Source: Pseudomonas azerbaijanoccidentalis (GTDB lineage: Bacteria; Pseudomonadota; Gammaproteobacteria; Pseudomonadales; Pseudomonadaceae). Taken from it: 64,000 bases of DNA. Where the stretch lies: positions 679,064-743,063 of the forward strand of contig NZ_JAHSTU010000004.1 of the NCBI RefSeq assembly GCF_019145495.1, written 5' to 3'. This document shows, piece by piece, positions 41,541 through 50,647 of the stretch; position 1 is the stretch's first letter, and the number at the start of each line of letters is the position of its first letter. Position numbers and translations under genes: made by a program. The notes beneath the pieces were generated by a model, which ran no database searches, was not told where the DNA came from, and saw only the letters and a list, made by a program, of their open reading frames with translations.

Positions 41541-42191
41541 ATGCATTACCAAACCGTTCTGTTCGACCTCGATGGCACCCTCACCGACCCGCGTGAGGGC
41601 ATCACTCGTTCGATTCAGTTTGCCTTGAGCAAGCTCGGCATCGATGAGCCTGACCTGACCAAACTCGAACATTTCATTGGGCCGCCGTTGTTGCAGGCCT
41701 TCATGCAGTTCTATGACTTTGATGAGCCGAAGGCCTGGGAAGCGGTGAATTTTTACCGTGAACGTTTCAAAGTCACCGGCCTCTACGAAAACCGCGTGTT
41801 CGAGGGTGTCACACCACTACTCGAAACCCTGGGTGGACAAGGGCGACAGCTTTACATCGCCACCTCCAAGCCGTGGGTGTTCGCCCGCGAAATCGCCCGG
41901 CATTTCGACTTTGCCAAGCACTTCAAAGTGATTTACGGCAGCGAACTCGATGGAACCCGGACCAATAAAGTCGAGCTGATCGCTCACCTGATGGCCGAGG
42001 AAGGCCTGGACCCGGCCAATACGCTGATGATCGGCGATCGCAAGCACGACCTGATCGGTGCGCGTAGCAATGGCCTGGACGCGGCGGCGGTAGGGTACGG
42101 GTTTGGCAGTCGGGATGAGCTGAGCGCTGAAGCACCGGCCTATCATTTTGAAACGCTGGACGAGATGCATCAGGCGTTTTTGCAGCGCTAG
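41541..42191 (+). CDS. HAD-family hydrolase (phosphoglycolate phosphatase-like)
   Basis: A 216-residue cytoplasmic phosphatase. HAD motif I is FDLDGTLTD (nucleophile in residues 9-13), motif II is the IATSK threonine/serine, and motif IV is MIGDRKHDLIGA. A helical cap of the Gph type lies between motifs I and II (about 20-85). Substrate is unassigned; phosphoglycolate or pyrophosphate are typical. CAGGAATTTTC precedes the ATG and the gap to the upstream gene is 29 bases, so the two may be co-transcribed. Confidence 0.92.
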   Translation: MHYQTVLFDLDGTLTDPREGITRSIQFALSKLGIDEPDLTKLEHFIGPPLLQAFMQFYDFDEPKAWEAVNFYRERFKVTGLYENRVFEGVTPLLETLGGQGRQLYIATSKPWVFAREIARHFDFAKHFKVIYGSELDGTRTNKVELIAHLMAEEGLDPANTLMIGDRKHDLIGARSNGLDAAAVGYGFGSRDELSAEAPAYHFETLDEMHQAFLQR

Positions 42192-42193
42192 TC

Positions 42194-42224
42194 CGTACGC
42201 CATCGCGGGCTTGCCTGCGATGAG
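42194..42224. repeat. Single degenerate repeat arm
   Basis: CCATCGCGGGCTTGCCTGCGATG resembles one arm of the GCGGGCAAGCCCGC-type repeat but has no partner. It fills most of the 36 bases between two convergent genes and may be a weak terminator or a repeat relic. Confidence 0.45.
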
Positions 42225-42227
42225 GAC

Positions 42228-43322
42228 CTATCCGCCACTGATGTTCTTTGATTCCGACAACACTTTGAGCGCCACTTTGCGCTCATCTACCGGCAACGCC
42301 CCCAGCTTTTGGGCAGCCGCATAAAATTTCACCCAATCGCAGCCCTCCTGCTGGAACAGCGCAGCAAACGCCGGCACCCACTGATCATATAAACCGAACG
42401 GCAACAACCGGGCATTGTTCATCGGCGCATTGATCCAGGCGTCGTAACGTTTGTCCCCGGCCCATTTGCGGTCTCGCATCTGACGGTATTCGCTGCGCAT
42501 ATGCTCGAACTCCGCCGCTTTGCGCTGACGCATTTGCTCGAGTGCCAGCGGCTGGGCGTATAGCGTTTCCAGACGCGTGCGGGTGTTCAGGATTAACTGA
42601 GTGAACTGATCCCGCTGTTGTGCCTGCGTACCGTTGTCTGCCGGGAGGCCGCGATAGGCGCGCCACTGGCGAGTGCCTTGCTGTTCGATGAAGGTGGCAA
42701 AGGACTCATTGAATTCGGTGTCGTCCTTTACATACACGCGCTGATGCGCCAATTCGTGAAAGATCAGCGTCGCCAGGCGTTCGTCACCCCAACCCATCAT
42801 CGAACTTATGATCGGGTCGTTGAACCAGCCCAGCGTTGAATACGCCTCGACACCACCAATTGTCACGTCCAGGCCTTGCAGACGTTGCAGCGCCGCTTCA
42901 CCACGCGCCGCACTCTGGCTGTAGTAGCCGCGATAGGCCACGCAACCGGCAATGGGGAAGCAGTGATTTTGCGGCTTCAGGGAAAATTCCGGCGTGGCGA
43001 ATACGTTCCAGACCACATAAGGGCGGCCAATGTCAGCGTATAAGCGGTAACTCTGATTGTCCGGCAGGTGAAGCTGTTGGCTGGCGAATGCCCGGGCCTT
43101 TTGCGATTCAGCCAAGTGCGCACGCAGTTTCTGATCGCGCTGGGGATCGGCTATCACACCGGAAACCGGCTCTCGTGCCCGCAGCAGTTGCAGCTGGCCA
43201 CTGGCCAACTGGCTGTAGTAGCTGACGCTGGAACAACCGTTGAGCAACAAAAGCAACACACCCGGAAACAAAACGCGCAAAACGCGATCAAGTAACCCAA
43301 GGCTTGGACGCGGCCTGATCAA
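42228..43322 (-). CDS. Lipoprotein aminopeptidase-like protein (PF10023 type)
   Basis: A 364-residue predicted lipoprotein: positively charged start, hydrophobic segment and lipobox LLLNGC, with Cys about residue 30. A zinc peptidase motif HELAHQ is followed about 15 residues later by a second Glu (FNESFATF), the arrangement of gluzincins. The family is called a putative aminopeptidase but no substrate is known. YYGYYSQSAARGEA and GGVEAYSTLGWFNDPIISSM are conserved segments. It is divergent from two small lipoproteins. Confidence 0.88.
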   Translation of the reverse strand: MIRPRPSLGLLDRVLRVLFPGVLLLLLNGCSSVSYYSQLASGQLQLLRAREPVSGVIADPQRDQKLRAHLAESQKARAFASQQLHLPDNQSYRLYADIGRPYVVWNVFATPEFSLKPQNHCFPIAGCVAYRGYYSQSAARGEAALQRLQGLDVTIGGVEAYSTLGWFNDPIISSMMGWGDERLATLIFHELAHQRVYVKDDTEFNESFATFIEQQGTRQWRAYRGLPADNGTQAQQRDQFTQLILNTRTRLETLYAQPLALEQMRQRKAAEFEHMRSEYRQMRDRKWAGDKRYDAWINAPMNNARLLPFGLYDQWVPAFAALFQQEGCDWVKFYAAAQKLGALPVDERKVALKVLSESKNISGG

Positions 43323-43381
43323 AATAAAAAATCTCTGGAGAGTCTGCTCGCAAGACTATCCCGCTTGACTGGAGCTCCGCT

Positions 43382-43804
43382 ATGCGCAAGTTGATGCTGA
43401 CGGGAGGCCTGCTGATGCTGGCCGGTTGTGCCGGGTTCGGATTACCTCATCATGATCCGACGCAGGCATGGATCGATCTGGATTCGCATCAGGAAGACAC
43501 GGCTTTGTTGGCGATGGAGGTGGACAATAAAGCAGCCACCGACAAACGATATTTTGAGGTGCAACCGGGCAGCCATGAGCTGACGGTTCGCTATCAGTTC
43601 CCGGTGCAGCCCACCAACATCGGTCCGGATGCCGAGCCGCTGTGGCGTGATTGCCAGATGAACGTGAAATTCAGCGGTTTCAACGCCGGTGAGCGTTATC
43701 AACTGCAAGCGGGGAACATCGGTTTCCGGCCATGGGCCAAGCTTTACGATCAACAGCGAAAAGTCATTGGCCAAGCCACACCGGCAGGCTGCCAACGCAC
43801 CTGA
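43382..43804 (+). CDS. Small lipoprotein A (paralogous pair)
   Basis: A 140-residue lipoprotein with a signal ending LAGC (lipobox, Cys about 16). The mature protein has the features shared with the next gene: AWIDL, LLAMEVDNKAATDKRYFEVQPGSHELTVRYQF and a C-terminal YQLQAGNIGFRPWAKLYD. A Cys pair near residues 85 and 137 could form a disulfide. No known function. The next gene begins 40 bases later and is a clear paralog. Confidence 0.82.
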   Translation: MRKLMLTGGLLMLAGCAGFGLPHHDPTQAWIDLDSHQEDTALLAMEVDNKAATDKRYFEVQPGSHELTVRYQFPVQPTNIGPDAEPLWRDCQMNVKFSGFNAGERYQLQAGNIGFRPWAKLYDQQRKVIGQATPAGCQRT

Positions 43805-43844
43805 TCAGCGCTATTCTGAGTATTCAGACTTCGGGATGCTCATC

Positions 43845-44264
43845 ATGCGCAGGTTGATGCTGTTACTGACCGCCACTGCGGTGGCTGGCTGTTCGGCGCC
43901 GATGCCGGCAGCCAATCCGCAAATGGCGTGGGTCGACTTCTCAACGCCTTTCCCAAACGATAAGTTGCTGATGGCCGAGCGGTTGGACAATCAGCGGTTG
44001 CGCGAAGGGCGTTACTTCCAGGTGACGCCCGGCAGCCACGAGCTGACGGTGCGCTTTGACTTTGAGGTGCCTGGCGGAGGGGCGGACTTGTTCAGCGGTT
44101 CCACGGAACGGCTGTGCTACATGATCATCAAGTACGATCACTTCGAAGCCGGGCAGCGTTATGTGCTGCAAGCTCGCTCCATGGCATTCACTCCGGAAGC
44201 ACGCCTGTATAACGCCAAACGTGAAATTGTCGCCGAAGAGCGCCAGATCAACTGTGTGCCGTGA
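43845..44264 (+). CDS. Small lipoprotein B (paralog of the preceding gene)
   Basis: A 139-residue lipoprotein (MRRLMLLLTATAVAGC). It mirrors the preceding protein in order and wording: AWVDF, AERLDNQRLREGRYFQVTPGSHELTVRFDF, YVLQARSMAFTPEARLYN. The conserved PGSHELTVR block between the two leaves no doubt that they arose by duplication. GGGATG upstream of 43845 supports that start; an in-frame ATG at 43836 adds three residues. Confidence 0.85.
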   Translation: MRRLMLLLTATAVAGCSAPMPAANPQMAWVDFSTPFPNDKLLMAERLDNQRLREGRYFQVTPGSHELTVRFDFEVPGGGADLFSGSTERLCYMIIKYDHFEAGQRYVLQARSMAFTPEARLYNAKREIVAEERQINCVP

Positions 44265-44270
44265 GGCCGG

Positions 44271-44504
44271 TCAGCGATCATTCTTCTGGTAGATGATTTT
44301 TTTGGTACCGCCTTCGCACGAACCCACGACCATATTCTGATCGTGCACTTCGTCATTGGTGACGATTTCCAGGGTGTAGGACGTAACGCCTCTGGCCTGA
44401 ATCTTGGCTTCGATTTCGGCCTTGAGTTCTTCACAGGGTTTGGGTGCGGCAAGGGCTGATGTGGCCAATGCGCAACAGATAACCGCCAAGGCAAAACGTT
44501 TCAT
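44271..44504 (-). CDS. DUF1161 periplasmic protein (first copy)
   Basis: A 77-residue exported protein: signal peptide MKRFALAVICCALATSALAA, then the DUF1161 core CEELKAEIEAKIQARGV ... YTLEIV ... VVGSCEGGTKKIIYQ with two conserved cysteines. CAAGGAGCTTCAACC sets the start at 44504. A second copy lies at 46497-46718. Function is unknown. Confidence 0.88.
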   Translation of the reverse strand: MKRFALAVICCALATSALAAPKPCEELKAEIEAKIQARGVTSYTLEIVTNDEVHDQNMVVGSCEGGTKKIIYQKNDR

Positions 44505-44602
44505 GGTTGAAGCTCCTTGAGGCAGCGCGCATGGGGCATGCGTTTTTGCTGCTGTCATTTATTCGACCATAGTTTTGTCAGCCTTGTTTTGTTTCAAGGC
44601 AA

Positions 44603-44675
44603 AAAAGATCGCAGCCTGCGACAGCTCCAGCAGATTCACTCTGCCTTTGTAGGCGCTGGCGAAGGCTGCGATCTT
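44603..44675. repeat. Degenerate GTAGGAGCTGCC-type repeat
   Basis: Left arm AAAAGATCGCAGCCTGCGACAGC and right arm GTAGGCGCTGGCGAAGGC with several mismatches, between the DUF1161 and osmC genes. A decayed copy of the element at 2643. Confidence 0.75.
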
Positions 44676-44685
44676 TGACTCCGGA

Positions 44686-45117
44686 TTAGTTCACCAACGT
44701 CGCATCCAGGCTGATTTTTGCATTCAGCACTTTGGACACCGGGCAACCTTCCTTGGCTTTGTTACTCAATTCCTCGAACTGCGCCTGGCTCGCGCCCGGA
44801 ATCTTGGCTTTGAGGATCAGTTTCACGGCGGTTATTGCAAAACCGCCATCCACCTGGTCCAGGGTGACTTCGGCATTGGTATCGATACTGTCAGCCTTGA
44901 GGCCCGCGTCGCCGAGGATCATGGAAAACGCCATGGAAAAACACCCCGCATGTGCGGCGCCGATCAGTTCTTCAGGGTTGGTGCCTTTGCCGCCTTCGAA
45001 GCGCGCCTTGAAGCCGTAAGGTGCTTCCCGGAGCACGCCGGTTTCCGTGGAAATCGAGCCGATGCCGGTTTTCAGATCACCTTCCCAATGGGCCGATGCT
45101 TTTTTGATGATAGCCAT
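44686..45117 (-). CDS. osmC: OsmC family peroxiredoxin-like protein
   Basis: A 143-residue cytoplasmic thiol peroxidase that reduces organic hydroperoxides and is induced by osmotic stress in relatives. The two active cysteines are C59 (AAHAGCFSMA) and C125 (KEGCPVSK), with the catalytic Arg in KARFEGGKGTNPEEL. GGAGGAGACAGGC marks the start; a Met 5 codons earlier is a weaker choice. Confidence 0.93.
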   Translation of the reverse strand: MAIIKKASAHWEGDLKTGIGSISTETGVLREAPYGFKARFEGGKGTNPEELIGAAHAGCFSMAFSMILGDAGLKADSIDTNAEVTLDQVDGGFAITAVKLILKAKIPGASQAQFEELSNKAKEGCPVSKVLNAKISLDATLVN

Positions 45118-45358
45118 GCCTGTCTCCTCCAAGATCCGGCGCGAAGGATCGCGCCTTTGTGGTTTTGGTTCGCTAGGGTTCTGAGGATAGACCGAGACGC
45201 AAAGTTCACCTCATCTGATCGGTCCGCTTTTTTGGTAGGAATTTTCCCGGTGCTATTGAAACTCGGGTATATGCCCTCATTGCATGAAACACGCTTTTGG
45301 ATTCGGCAGGTTTTCGTTCGCGAGCAAAACCTGCGCCCTCAATTGGAGAAGCAGGTTT

Positions 45359-46360
45359 ATGAAACGACTGTCCGATATCAAGTTCTCGACCCTCGATCTG
45401 GTACCCGTGCGGGAAAACGGCAGCGCAGCCCAGTCGCTGCGTAACTCGCTGGACCTGGCGCAACATGTCGAAAAATTCGGCTACCACCGTTTTTGGGTCG
45501 CCGAACACCACAACATGGATGGCATCGCCAGCTCCGCGACCTCGGTGTTGCTGGGGTATCTGGCAGGCGGGACGTCGACCATTCGTGTCGGTTCGGGTGG
45601 GGTGATGTTGCCTAACCACGCGCCACTGGTGATTGCTGAACAGTTCGGCACCCTGGAAAGTCTGTATCCAGGGCGGATCGACCTGGGCCTTGGGCGTGCG
45701 CCGGGTTCGGACCAGATGACCGCCCGTGCGCTGCGCCGCGAGCGCTCCGGCAGCGCCGACGACTTTCCCGAGGATGTAGCAGAACTGGTGCGTTACCTCG
45801 GCCCTCGCACACCGGACCAGCGCGTTATCGCGATGCCGGGCACCGGTACAAATGTTCCGATCTGGCTGCTGGGTTCCAGTTTGTTCAGCGCGCAACTGGC
45901 AGGTGAACGGGGTTTGCCTTACGCCTTCGCGTCCCATTTCGCACCGCGCTTCATGCACGAGGCGATTCGCGTCTACCGCAATCACTTCAAGCCTTCTGCA
46001 GTCCTGGACAAACCCTACGTAATGCTCGGCGTGCCGCTGGTGGCGGCCGACACCGACGAGCAGGCCGATTATCTGGCCACTTCAGTGTTCCAGCGTATTC
46101 TGGCCCTGATGCGTGGTCAGAGCCTGGTGCAACGCCCACCGGTAGAAACCATGGATGGCTTGTGGCTGCCCCATGAGAAAGCCGCAGTGCAGGATTTTCT
46201 GGGACTGGCCGTGATTGGCAGCCCGCAGAAGATCCGGGCGAAACTGGACGTGCTGATCGAGCAGACTCAGCCCGATGAGCTGATTTTTACCTGCGACCTG
46301 TACGAACATGCCGATCGCCTGCATTCCTACGAACTGCTGGCGCAAGTCATGAAGGGCTGA
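45359..46360 (+). CDS. Luciferase-like (LLM class) flavin-dependent oxidoreductase
   Basis: A 333-residue protein of the bacterial luciferase superfamily, YhbW-like group. It has the family segments FWVAEHHNMDGIASSATSVLLGYLAG, GSGGVMLPNHAPLVIAEQFGTLESLYPGRIDLGLGRAPGSDQ, and a C-terminal LAVIGSPQKIRAKLDVLIEQ. FMNH2-dependent oxidation of an unknown substrate is predicted. GGAGAAGCAGG precedes the ATG; an upstream in-frame ATG at 45284 is rejected as unsupported. Confidence 0.92.
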   Translation: MKRLSDIKFSTLDLVPVRENGSAAQSLRNSLDLAQHVEKFGYHRFWVAEHHNMDGIASSATSVLLGYLAGGTSTIRVGSGGVMLPNHAPLVIAEQFGTLESLYPGRIDLGLGRAPGSDQMTARALRRERSGSADDFPEDVAELVRYLGPRTPDQRVIAMPGTGTNVPIWLLGSSLFSAQLAGERGLPYAFASHFAPRFMHEAIRVYRNHFKPSAVLDKPYVMLGVPLVAADTDEQADYLATSVFQRILALMRGQSLVQRPPVETMDGLWLPHEKAAVQDFLGLAVIGSPQKIRAKLDVLIEQTQPDELIFTCDLYEHADRLHSYELLAQVMKG

Positions 46361-46446
46361 TTCCAGGAGGACAGCGATCACCTTGGCGCTCATTTCCCCG
46401 TAGCAGCAGGCTCCGCCAGCTGCTACAGGTCGTGATCTAGCAAGTA

Positions 46447-46477
46447 AAAAAGCCGACGTCATGGACGTCGGCTTTTT
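46447..46477. terminator. Bidirectional terminator between the LLM and DUF1161 genes
   Basis: AGCCGACGTC pairs with GACGTCGGCT around a three-base ATG loop, flanked by AAAAA on the left and TTTTT on the right, so it can terminate transcripts on both strands. A partial repeat arm lies just before it (about 46392-46432). Confidence 0.88.
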
Positions 46478-46496
46478 ATTGGCTAAAGAAATCAGG

Positions 46497-46718
46497 TTAT
46501 CGCTTGTAGACGATGACCTTGGTGCCGCTTTCACAGGTGCCGACGACTTGTCCGCCGGCCGCGGCGCCTTTATCGACGATTTCCAGCGAATACCCGGAAA
46601 CGCCCTTGGCATCCAGTTTTGCCGCGATTTCAGCTTTGAGCTCTTCGCAAGACTTACCGGCGGCGAACGCGGTGCCTGCAAGGCTCAATAAACCCATCGC
46701 TAAAATAAACTTCTTCAT
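46497..46718 (-). CDS. DUF1161 periplasmic protein (second copy)
   Basis: A 73-residue paralog of the protein at 44271-44504: signal peptide MKKFILAMGLLSLAGTAFAA, then CEELKAEIAAKLDAKGVSGYSLEIV and VVGTCESGTKVIVYK. Identical architecture and Cys pair. GGGGATG before 46718 fits the start; the in-frame ATG at 46727 is possible. It shares a terminator with the LLM gene. Confidence 0.88.
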   Translation of the reverse strand: MKKFILAMGLLSLAGTAFAAGKSCEELKAEIAAKLDAKGVSGYSLEIVDKGAAAGGQVVGTCESGTKVIVYKR

Positions 46719-46837
46719 CAGTCGCATCCCCGGTCGGATCAAAGGGGCGTCCAGCATTGGCCGGACGCACTTATGTAGCGCTTTGCCATTCCCTATGGCA
46801 ATCGGCCAGCGCGCAAGTTCAGAAGACAGGCCGAGAC

Positions 46838-47053
46838 TCAGCTGCTGGCAATCCGGAATCCGACTTTGAGTGTCACCTGGAAGTGCGCAGCCTTGCCGTC
46901 CTTGATATGCCCACGGGTTTCGGTCACCTCAAACCATTCCAGGTGTTTGATGCTTTTGGCCGCTTCAGCCAGGGCGTTGTTGATCGCATCTTCAATGCTG
47001 CTGGTGGACGAGCCAACCAGTTCGACTTTCTTGTAGGTGTGATGGTCAGACAT
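46838..47053 (-). CDS. Dodecin family flavin-binding protein
   Basis: A 71-residue protein matching bacterial dodecins, which assemble into 12-mers that store or buffer flavins. Typical are the VYKKVELVGSS-like YKKVELVGSSTSSIEDAINNALAEA helix start, the conserved WFEVTETRGHI with the flavin-stacking Trp, and the HFQVTLKVGFR end. Monocistronic, with AGGAGAACGCC before the ATG. Confidence 0.94.
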   Translation of the reverse strand: MSDHHTYKKVELVGSSTSSIEDAINNALAEAAKSIKHLEWFEVTETRGHIKDGKAAHFQVTLKVGFRIASS

Positions 47054-47210
47054 GGCGTTCTCCTATGGGTGTGAAATACAGCCTAGCAGTGAATTTCCGT
47101 CTTACTTCTGTCGGTCTATCCGACAAGGAAGTTCACATTTACTGCACTTTCTCGAGCCACTGAAGTCCCAACCAACACACGCCACTCATCAACAATGCAG
47201 GAGAGCCACC

Positions 47211-47537
47211 ATGGCCAACAGCTCGTTACGTAAAGCCTCATTGCAAAGCATGGAAGCGGAGATCGAGAGTCTGCTCAAATCCTTGGAAAACCTGAAGGAC
47301 GACGCCTCGGACGAGTCGCGTAAAACCCTCAAGGTACTCAAAGGCAACGCCGAGAACGCATTGCGGCATTCGCGCCATCTGCTCTCCGATGCCTATGAAG
47401 AGGTCAAGGTCAAAACCCGTGAGACTGGCATTGCCACTCGGGACTACGCGCAGGAACACCCTTGGACGACAGCGGGTGTTGCCGTGGGCGCTCTGGGCCT
47501 GTTGGCGGCTTACTTGCTGTGTAAACGCGGCGACTGA
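47211..47537 (+). CDS. DUF883 (YqjD/ElaB-like) membrane-anchored protein
   Basis: A 108-residue protein with a long charged helical region (about 10-80), the conserved YAQEHPWTTAGVAVGALGLLAAYLL motif and a single C-terminal helix, like the ribosome-associated inner-membrane proteins YqjD/ElaB. CAGGAGAGCCACC precedes the ATG. Its end overlaps the convergent trpI by 28 bases. Confidence 0.88.
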   Translation: MANSSLRKASLQSMEAEIESLLKSLENLKDDASDESRKTLKVLKGNAENALRHSRHLLSDAYEEVKVKTRETGIATRDYAQEHPWTTAGVAVGALGLLAAYLLCKRGD

Positions 47538-48427
47538 TCCGTCTGGCGCAGCTCATTTTTGAGCCATTGCGCCAGTTGCCGGGCGCGCCCGTCTGCGGCG
47601 CGCTTGGGTAGCCACAACGCCAGATGTGCCGGGGTTTCACTGAAGCCCCATGGCGCCACCAAGCGACCTGCCTTCAAGTCTTCGATCACCAGCGGCTCCG
47701 GGGCAATTGCCACGCCCAGACCCGCCACGGCCGCTTCCAGTAAATAATACAAATGTTCGAAACCCTGCCCGTACTTCAACGCCTTGGCGTCGAGGCCGCT
47801 TTGTTGTGCCCAACTGGGCCAGGCTTGCGGGCGTGAGGTGGTGTGCAGCAACGATTCGTTGAGCAGGGCGGTAGGCGCTGCTGTTTGCAGGCGTTCGTAA
47901 CCGGCGAACCGCGGGCTCATGACCGGGCCGATCCGTTCGCTGGCCAGCTCGAAAACTTGCATGTCGGCGGGCCAGGGCGGTTCGGCAAACACCAGCAAGG
48001 CATCCAGGCCCGGGCGACGCGGATCGAGATCGCCTTCGCCGGCTGACAGGTGCAAGCGCAGATCCGGCAGGTCGGCATTCAGCCGCCCCAGGCGCGGAAT
48101 GAACCAGCGAGCCAGCAAGCTTCCGGAGCAGCCCAGCACGAATGGCGCATCGGCGGTGCTTTGCGTGAGTTCTGCGCAGACGGTACGCAAGCGTTCGAAC
48201 GCTTCAGCACTGGCGTCACGCAACCGTATCCCGGCATCTGTGAGTTTAAGGCCGCGACCATCCTTGATGAAAAGGCTCACACCGAGATGTTCTTCAAGCA
48301 CCTTCAACTGACGGCTGACTGCGCCATGGGTGACGTGCAGCTGTTCCGCCGCCTGACTGACACTGTTCAGGCGAGCTGTGGCCTCAAATGCGCGAAGGGC
48401 GTTGAGCGGGGGAAGGTCGTGGCTCAT
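47510..48427 (-). CDS. trpI: LysR family regulator TrpI
   Basis: A 305-residue LysR-type activator of the divergent trpBA genes; in Pseudomonas TrpI responds to indoleglycerol phosphate. The helix-turn-helix is visible at residues about 20-45 (SVSQAAEQLHVTHGAVSRQLKVLEEHLGVSLF), followed by the effector-binding domain. The 125-base gap to trpB should contain the TrpI operators; CTGTGAG ... TGACAGG is one candidate partial symmetry. The 3' end overlaps the DUF883 gene. Confidence 0.93.
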   Translation of the reverse strand: MSHDLPPLNALRAFEATARLNSVSQAAEQLHVTHGAVSRQLKVLEEHLGVSLFIKDGRGLKLTDAGIRLRDASAEAFERLRTVCAELTQSTADAPFVLGCSGSLLARWFIPRLGRLNADLPDLRLHLSAGEGDLDPRRPGLDALLVFAEPPWPADMQVFELASERIGPVMSPRFAGYERLQTAAPTALLNESLLHTTSRPQAWPSWAQQSGLDAKALKYGQGFEHLYYLLEAAVAGLGVAIAPEPLVIEDLKAGRLVAPWGFSETPAHLALWLPKRAADGRARQLAQWLKNELRQTDQSPRLHSK

Positions 48428-48552
48428 TTTATCTGTGAGTTTTCCTGACAGGTTGCGGCGATCTTATCGGTTTTCAGGTCGGGACGTCAGGGGTAGAGTG
48501 GACCCCACTGACTCTTTATGCACCCCTTCACGCATTCAACTGGAGCGCCCAA

Positions 48553-49773
48553 ATGACCCAGACTAATCTGCGCAACGGCCCTGACGCCAACGGCCTGTTT
48601 GGCGCGTTCGGCGGCCGTTATGTCGCTGAAACCCTGATGCCGTTGATCCTCGACCTGGCCCGTGAATACGAAGCAGCCAAGGAAGATCCGGCATTCAAAG
48701 AAGAATTGGCCTACTTCCAGCGCGACTACGTCGGACGCCCAAGCCCACTGTATTTTGCCGAGCGCCTGACCGAATTCTGCGGTGGTGCGAAGGTTTACCT
48801 CAAGCGCGAAGAGCTGAACCACACCGGCGCGCACAAGATCAACAACTGCATCGGCCAGATCCTGCTGGCGCGGCGCATGGGCAAAAAACGCATCATCGCC
48901 GAGACCGGCGCTGGCATGCACGGCGTGGCAACCGCCACCGTGGCGGCACGTTTTGGCCTGGACTGCGTGATCTACATGGGCACCACTGACATCGAACGTC
49001 AGCAGGCCAACGTATTCCGTATGAAGTTGCTGGGCGCCGAAGTGATCCCGGTCGTAGCCGGCACCGGCACCCTGAAGGACGCGATGAACGAAGCCCTGCG
49101 TGACTGGGTGACCAACGTCGACAGCACTTTCTACCTGATCGGCACCGTGGCCGGTCCGCACCCGTATCCAGCCATGGTTCGCGATTTCCAGGCCGTCATC
49201 GGCAAGGAAACCCGCGACCAGCTGCAAGCTCAGGAAGGCCGCCTGCCGGACAGCCTCGTGGCGTGCATCGGTGGCGGTTCCAACGCCATGGGCCTGTTCC
49301 ACCCGTTCCTCGACGACAAGAGCGTGGAAATCATCGGTGTGGAAGCCGCGGGTTACGGCATTGAAACCGGTAAACACGCGGCCAGCCTGAACGGCGGCGT
49401 ACCCGGGGTGTTGCATGGTAACCGTACCTTCCTGCTGCAGGACGACGATGGCCAGATCATCGACGCCCACTCGATCTCCGCTGGCCTGGACTACCCAGGC
49501 ATCGGCCCGGAACACGCCTGGTTGCATGACATCGGCCGCGTTCAGTACACCTCGGTGACCGACGACGAAGCCCTCGCCGCGTTCCACCAATGCTGCCGCC
49601 TGGAAGGGATCATTCCTGCCCTGGAAAGTGCCCATGCCCTGGCTGAAGTGTTCAAGCGCGCACCGAACCTGCCGAAAGATCACCTGATGGTGGTCAACCT
49701 GTCCGGCCGTGGCGACAAAGACATGCAGACCGTGATGCACCATATGGAACAATCGCAGCAGGAGAAACACTGA
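48553..49773 (+). CDS. trpB: Tryptophan synthase beta subunit TrpB
   Basis: A 406-residue PLP enzyme that condenses indole with serine. The PLP lysine is K95 in HTGAHKINN; the phosphate loop is GGGSNAMG. Expected length and full conservation. CTGGAGCGCCCAA precedes the ATG. It overlaps trpA by one base (TGATG), the usual coupled arrangement of the alpha2beta2 complex subunits. Confidence 0.98.
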   Translation: MTQTNLRNGPDANGLFGAFGGRYVAETLMPLILDLAREYEAAKEDPAFKEELAYFQRDYVGRPSPLYFAERLTEFCGGAKVYLKREELNHTGAHKINNCIGQILLARRMGKKRIIAETGAGMHGVATATVAARFGLDCVIYMGTTDIERQQANVFRMKLLGAEVIPVVAGTGTLKDAMNEALRDWVTNVDSTFYLIGTVAGPHPYPAMVRDFQAVIGKETRDQLQAQEGRLPDSLVACIGGGSNAMGLFHPFLDDKSVEIIGVEAAGYGIETGKHAASLNGGVPGVLHGNRTFLLQDDDGQIIDAHSISAGLDYPGIGPEHAWLHDIGRVQYTSVTDDEALAAFHQCCRLEGIIPALESAHALAEVFKRAPNLPKDHLMVVNLSGRGDKDMQTVMHHMEQSQQEKH

Positions 49774-50585
49774 TGAGCCGCCTGCAAACACGTTTTGCCG
49801 AACTCAAGGAACAGAACCGCGCCGCCCTGGTGACTTTCGTCACCGCTGGCGACCCGAGCTACGACACCTCGTTGGCCATCCTCAAAGGCTTGCCGGGCGC
49901 TGGTGCCGATGTGATCGAGTTGGGCATGCCCTTCACCGATCCAATGGCCGACGGCCCGGCGATCCAGCTCGCCAACATCCGTGCATTGGGCGCCAAGCAG
50001 AACCTGGCGAAAACCCTGCAAATGGTCCGCGAGTTCCGCAAGGACAACAATCAAACTCCGCTGGTGCTGATGGGTTACTTCAACCCGATCCACATGTACG
50101 GCGTGCCACGCTTCATTGCCGATGCGAAAGAGGCCGGTGTCGATGGCTTGATCGTGGTCGACATGCCGCCTGAGCATAACGGCGAACTGTGCGATCCGGC
50201 TCAAGCGGCGGGCATCGACTTCATCCGCCTGACCACGCCGACCACCGATGACGTGCGCCTGCCAACGGTGCTCAACGGCAGCTCCGGGTTCGTGTATTAC
50301 GTGTCAGTGGCCGGTGTGACCGGCGCTGGCGCGGCCACGCTGGAGCACGTCGAAGAAGCGGTCGCTCGTCTGCGTCGCCATACCGATCTGCCGATCAGCA
50401 TCGGTTTCGGTATTCGCACACCGGAGCAAGCGGCCAACATCGCGCGTCTGGCCGATGGCGTGGTGGTCGGTTCGGCATTGATCGATCACATCGCCAATGC
50501 GACGACACCGGAGCAGGCAGTCGATGGCGTCTTGAGCCTTTGCTCGGCGTTGTCCGAGGGCGTGCGTAAGGCTCGCGTCAGCTGA
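49773..50585 (+). CDS. trpA: Tryptophan synthase alpha subunit TrpA
   Basis: A 270-residue TIM barrel that cleaves indoleglycerol phosphate and channels indole to TrpB. The catalytic acids E49 and D60 sit in VIELGMPFTDPMADGP, numbered as in the Salmonella enzyme. The phosphate-binding GFGIRTPEQ and VVVGSALI loops are present. The operon ends with a strong terminator. Confidence 0.98.
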   Translation: MSRLQTRFAELKEQNRAALVTFVTAGDPSYDTSLAILKGLPGAGADVIELGMPFTDPMADGPAIQLANIRALGAKQNLAKTLQMVREFRKDNNQTPLVLMGYFNPIHMYGVPRFIADAKEAGVDGLIVVDMPPEHNGELCDPAQAAGIDFIRLTTPTTDDVRLPTVLNGSSGFVYYVSVAGVTGAGAATLEHVEEAVARLRRHTDLPISIGFGIRTPEQAANIARLADGVVVGSALIDHIANATTPEQAVDGVLSLCSALSEGVRKARVS

Positions 50586-50647
50586 AGGTAAAGTTCCTGA
50601 TACAGAGGAATTAGAGCCTTTCGGCACAGACTAATCAGCAAGACCGA

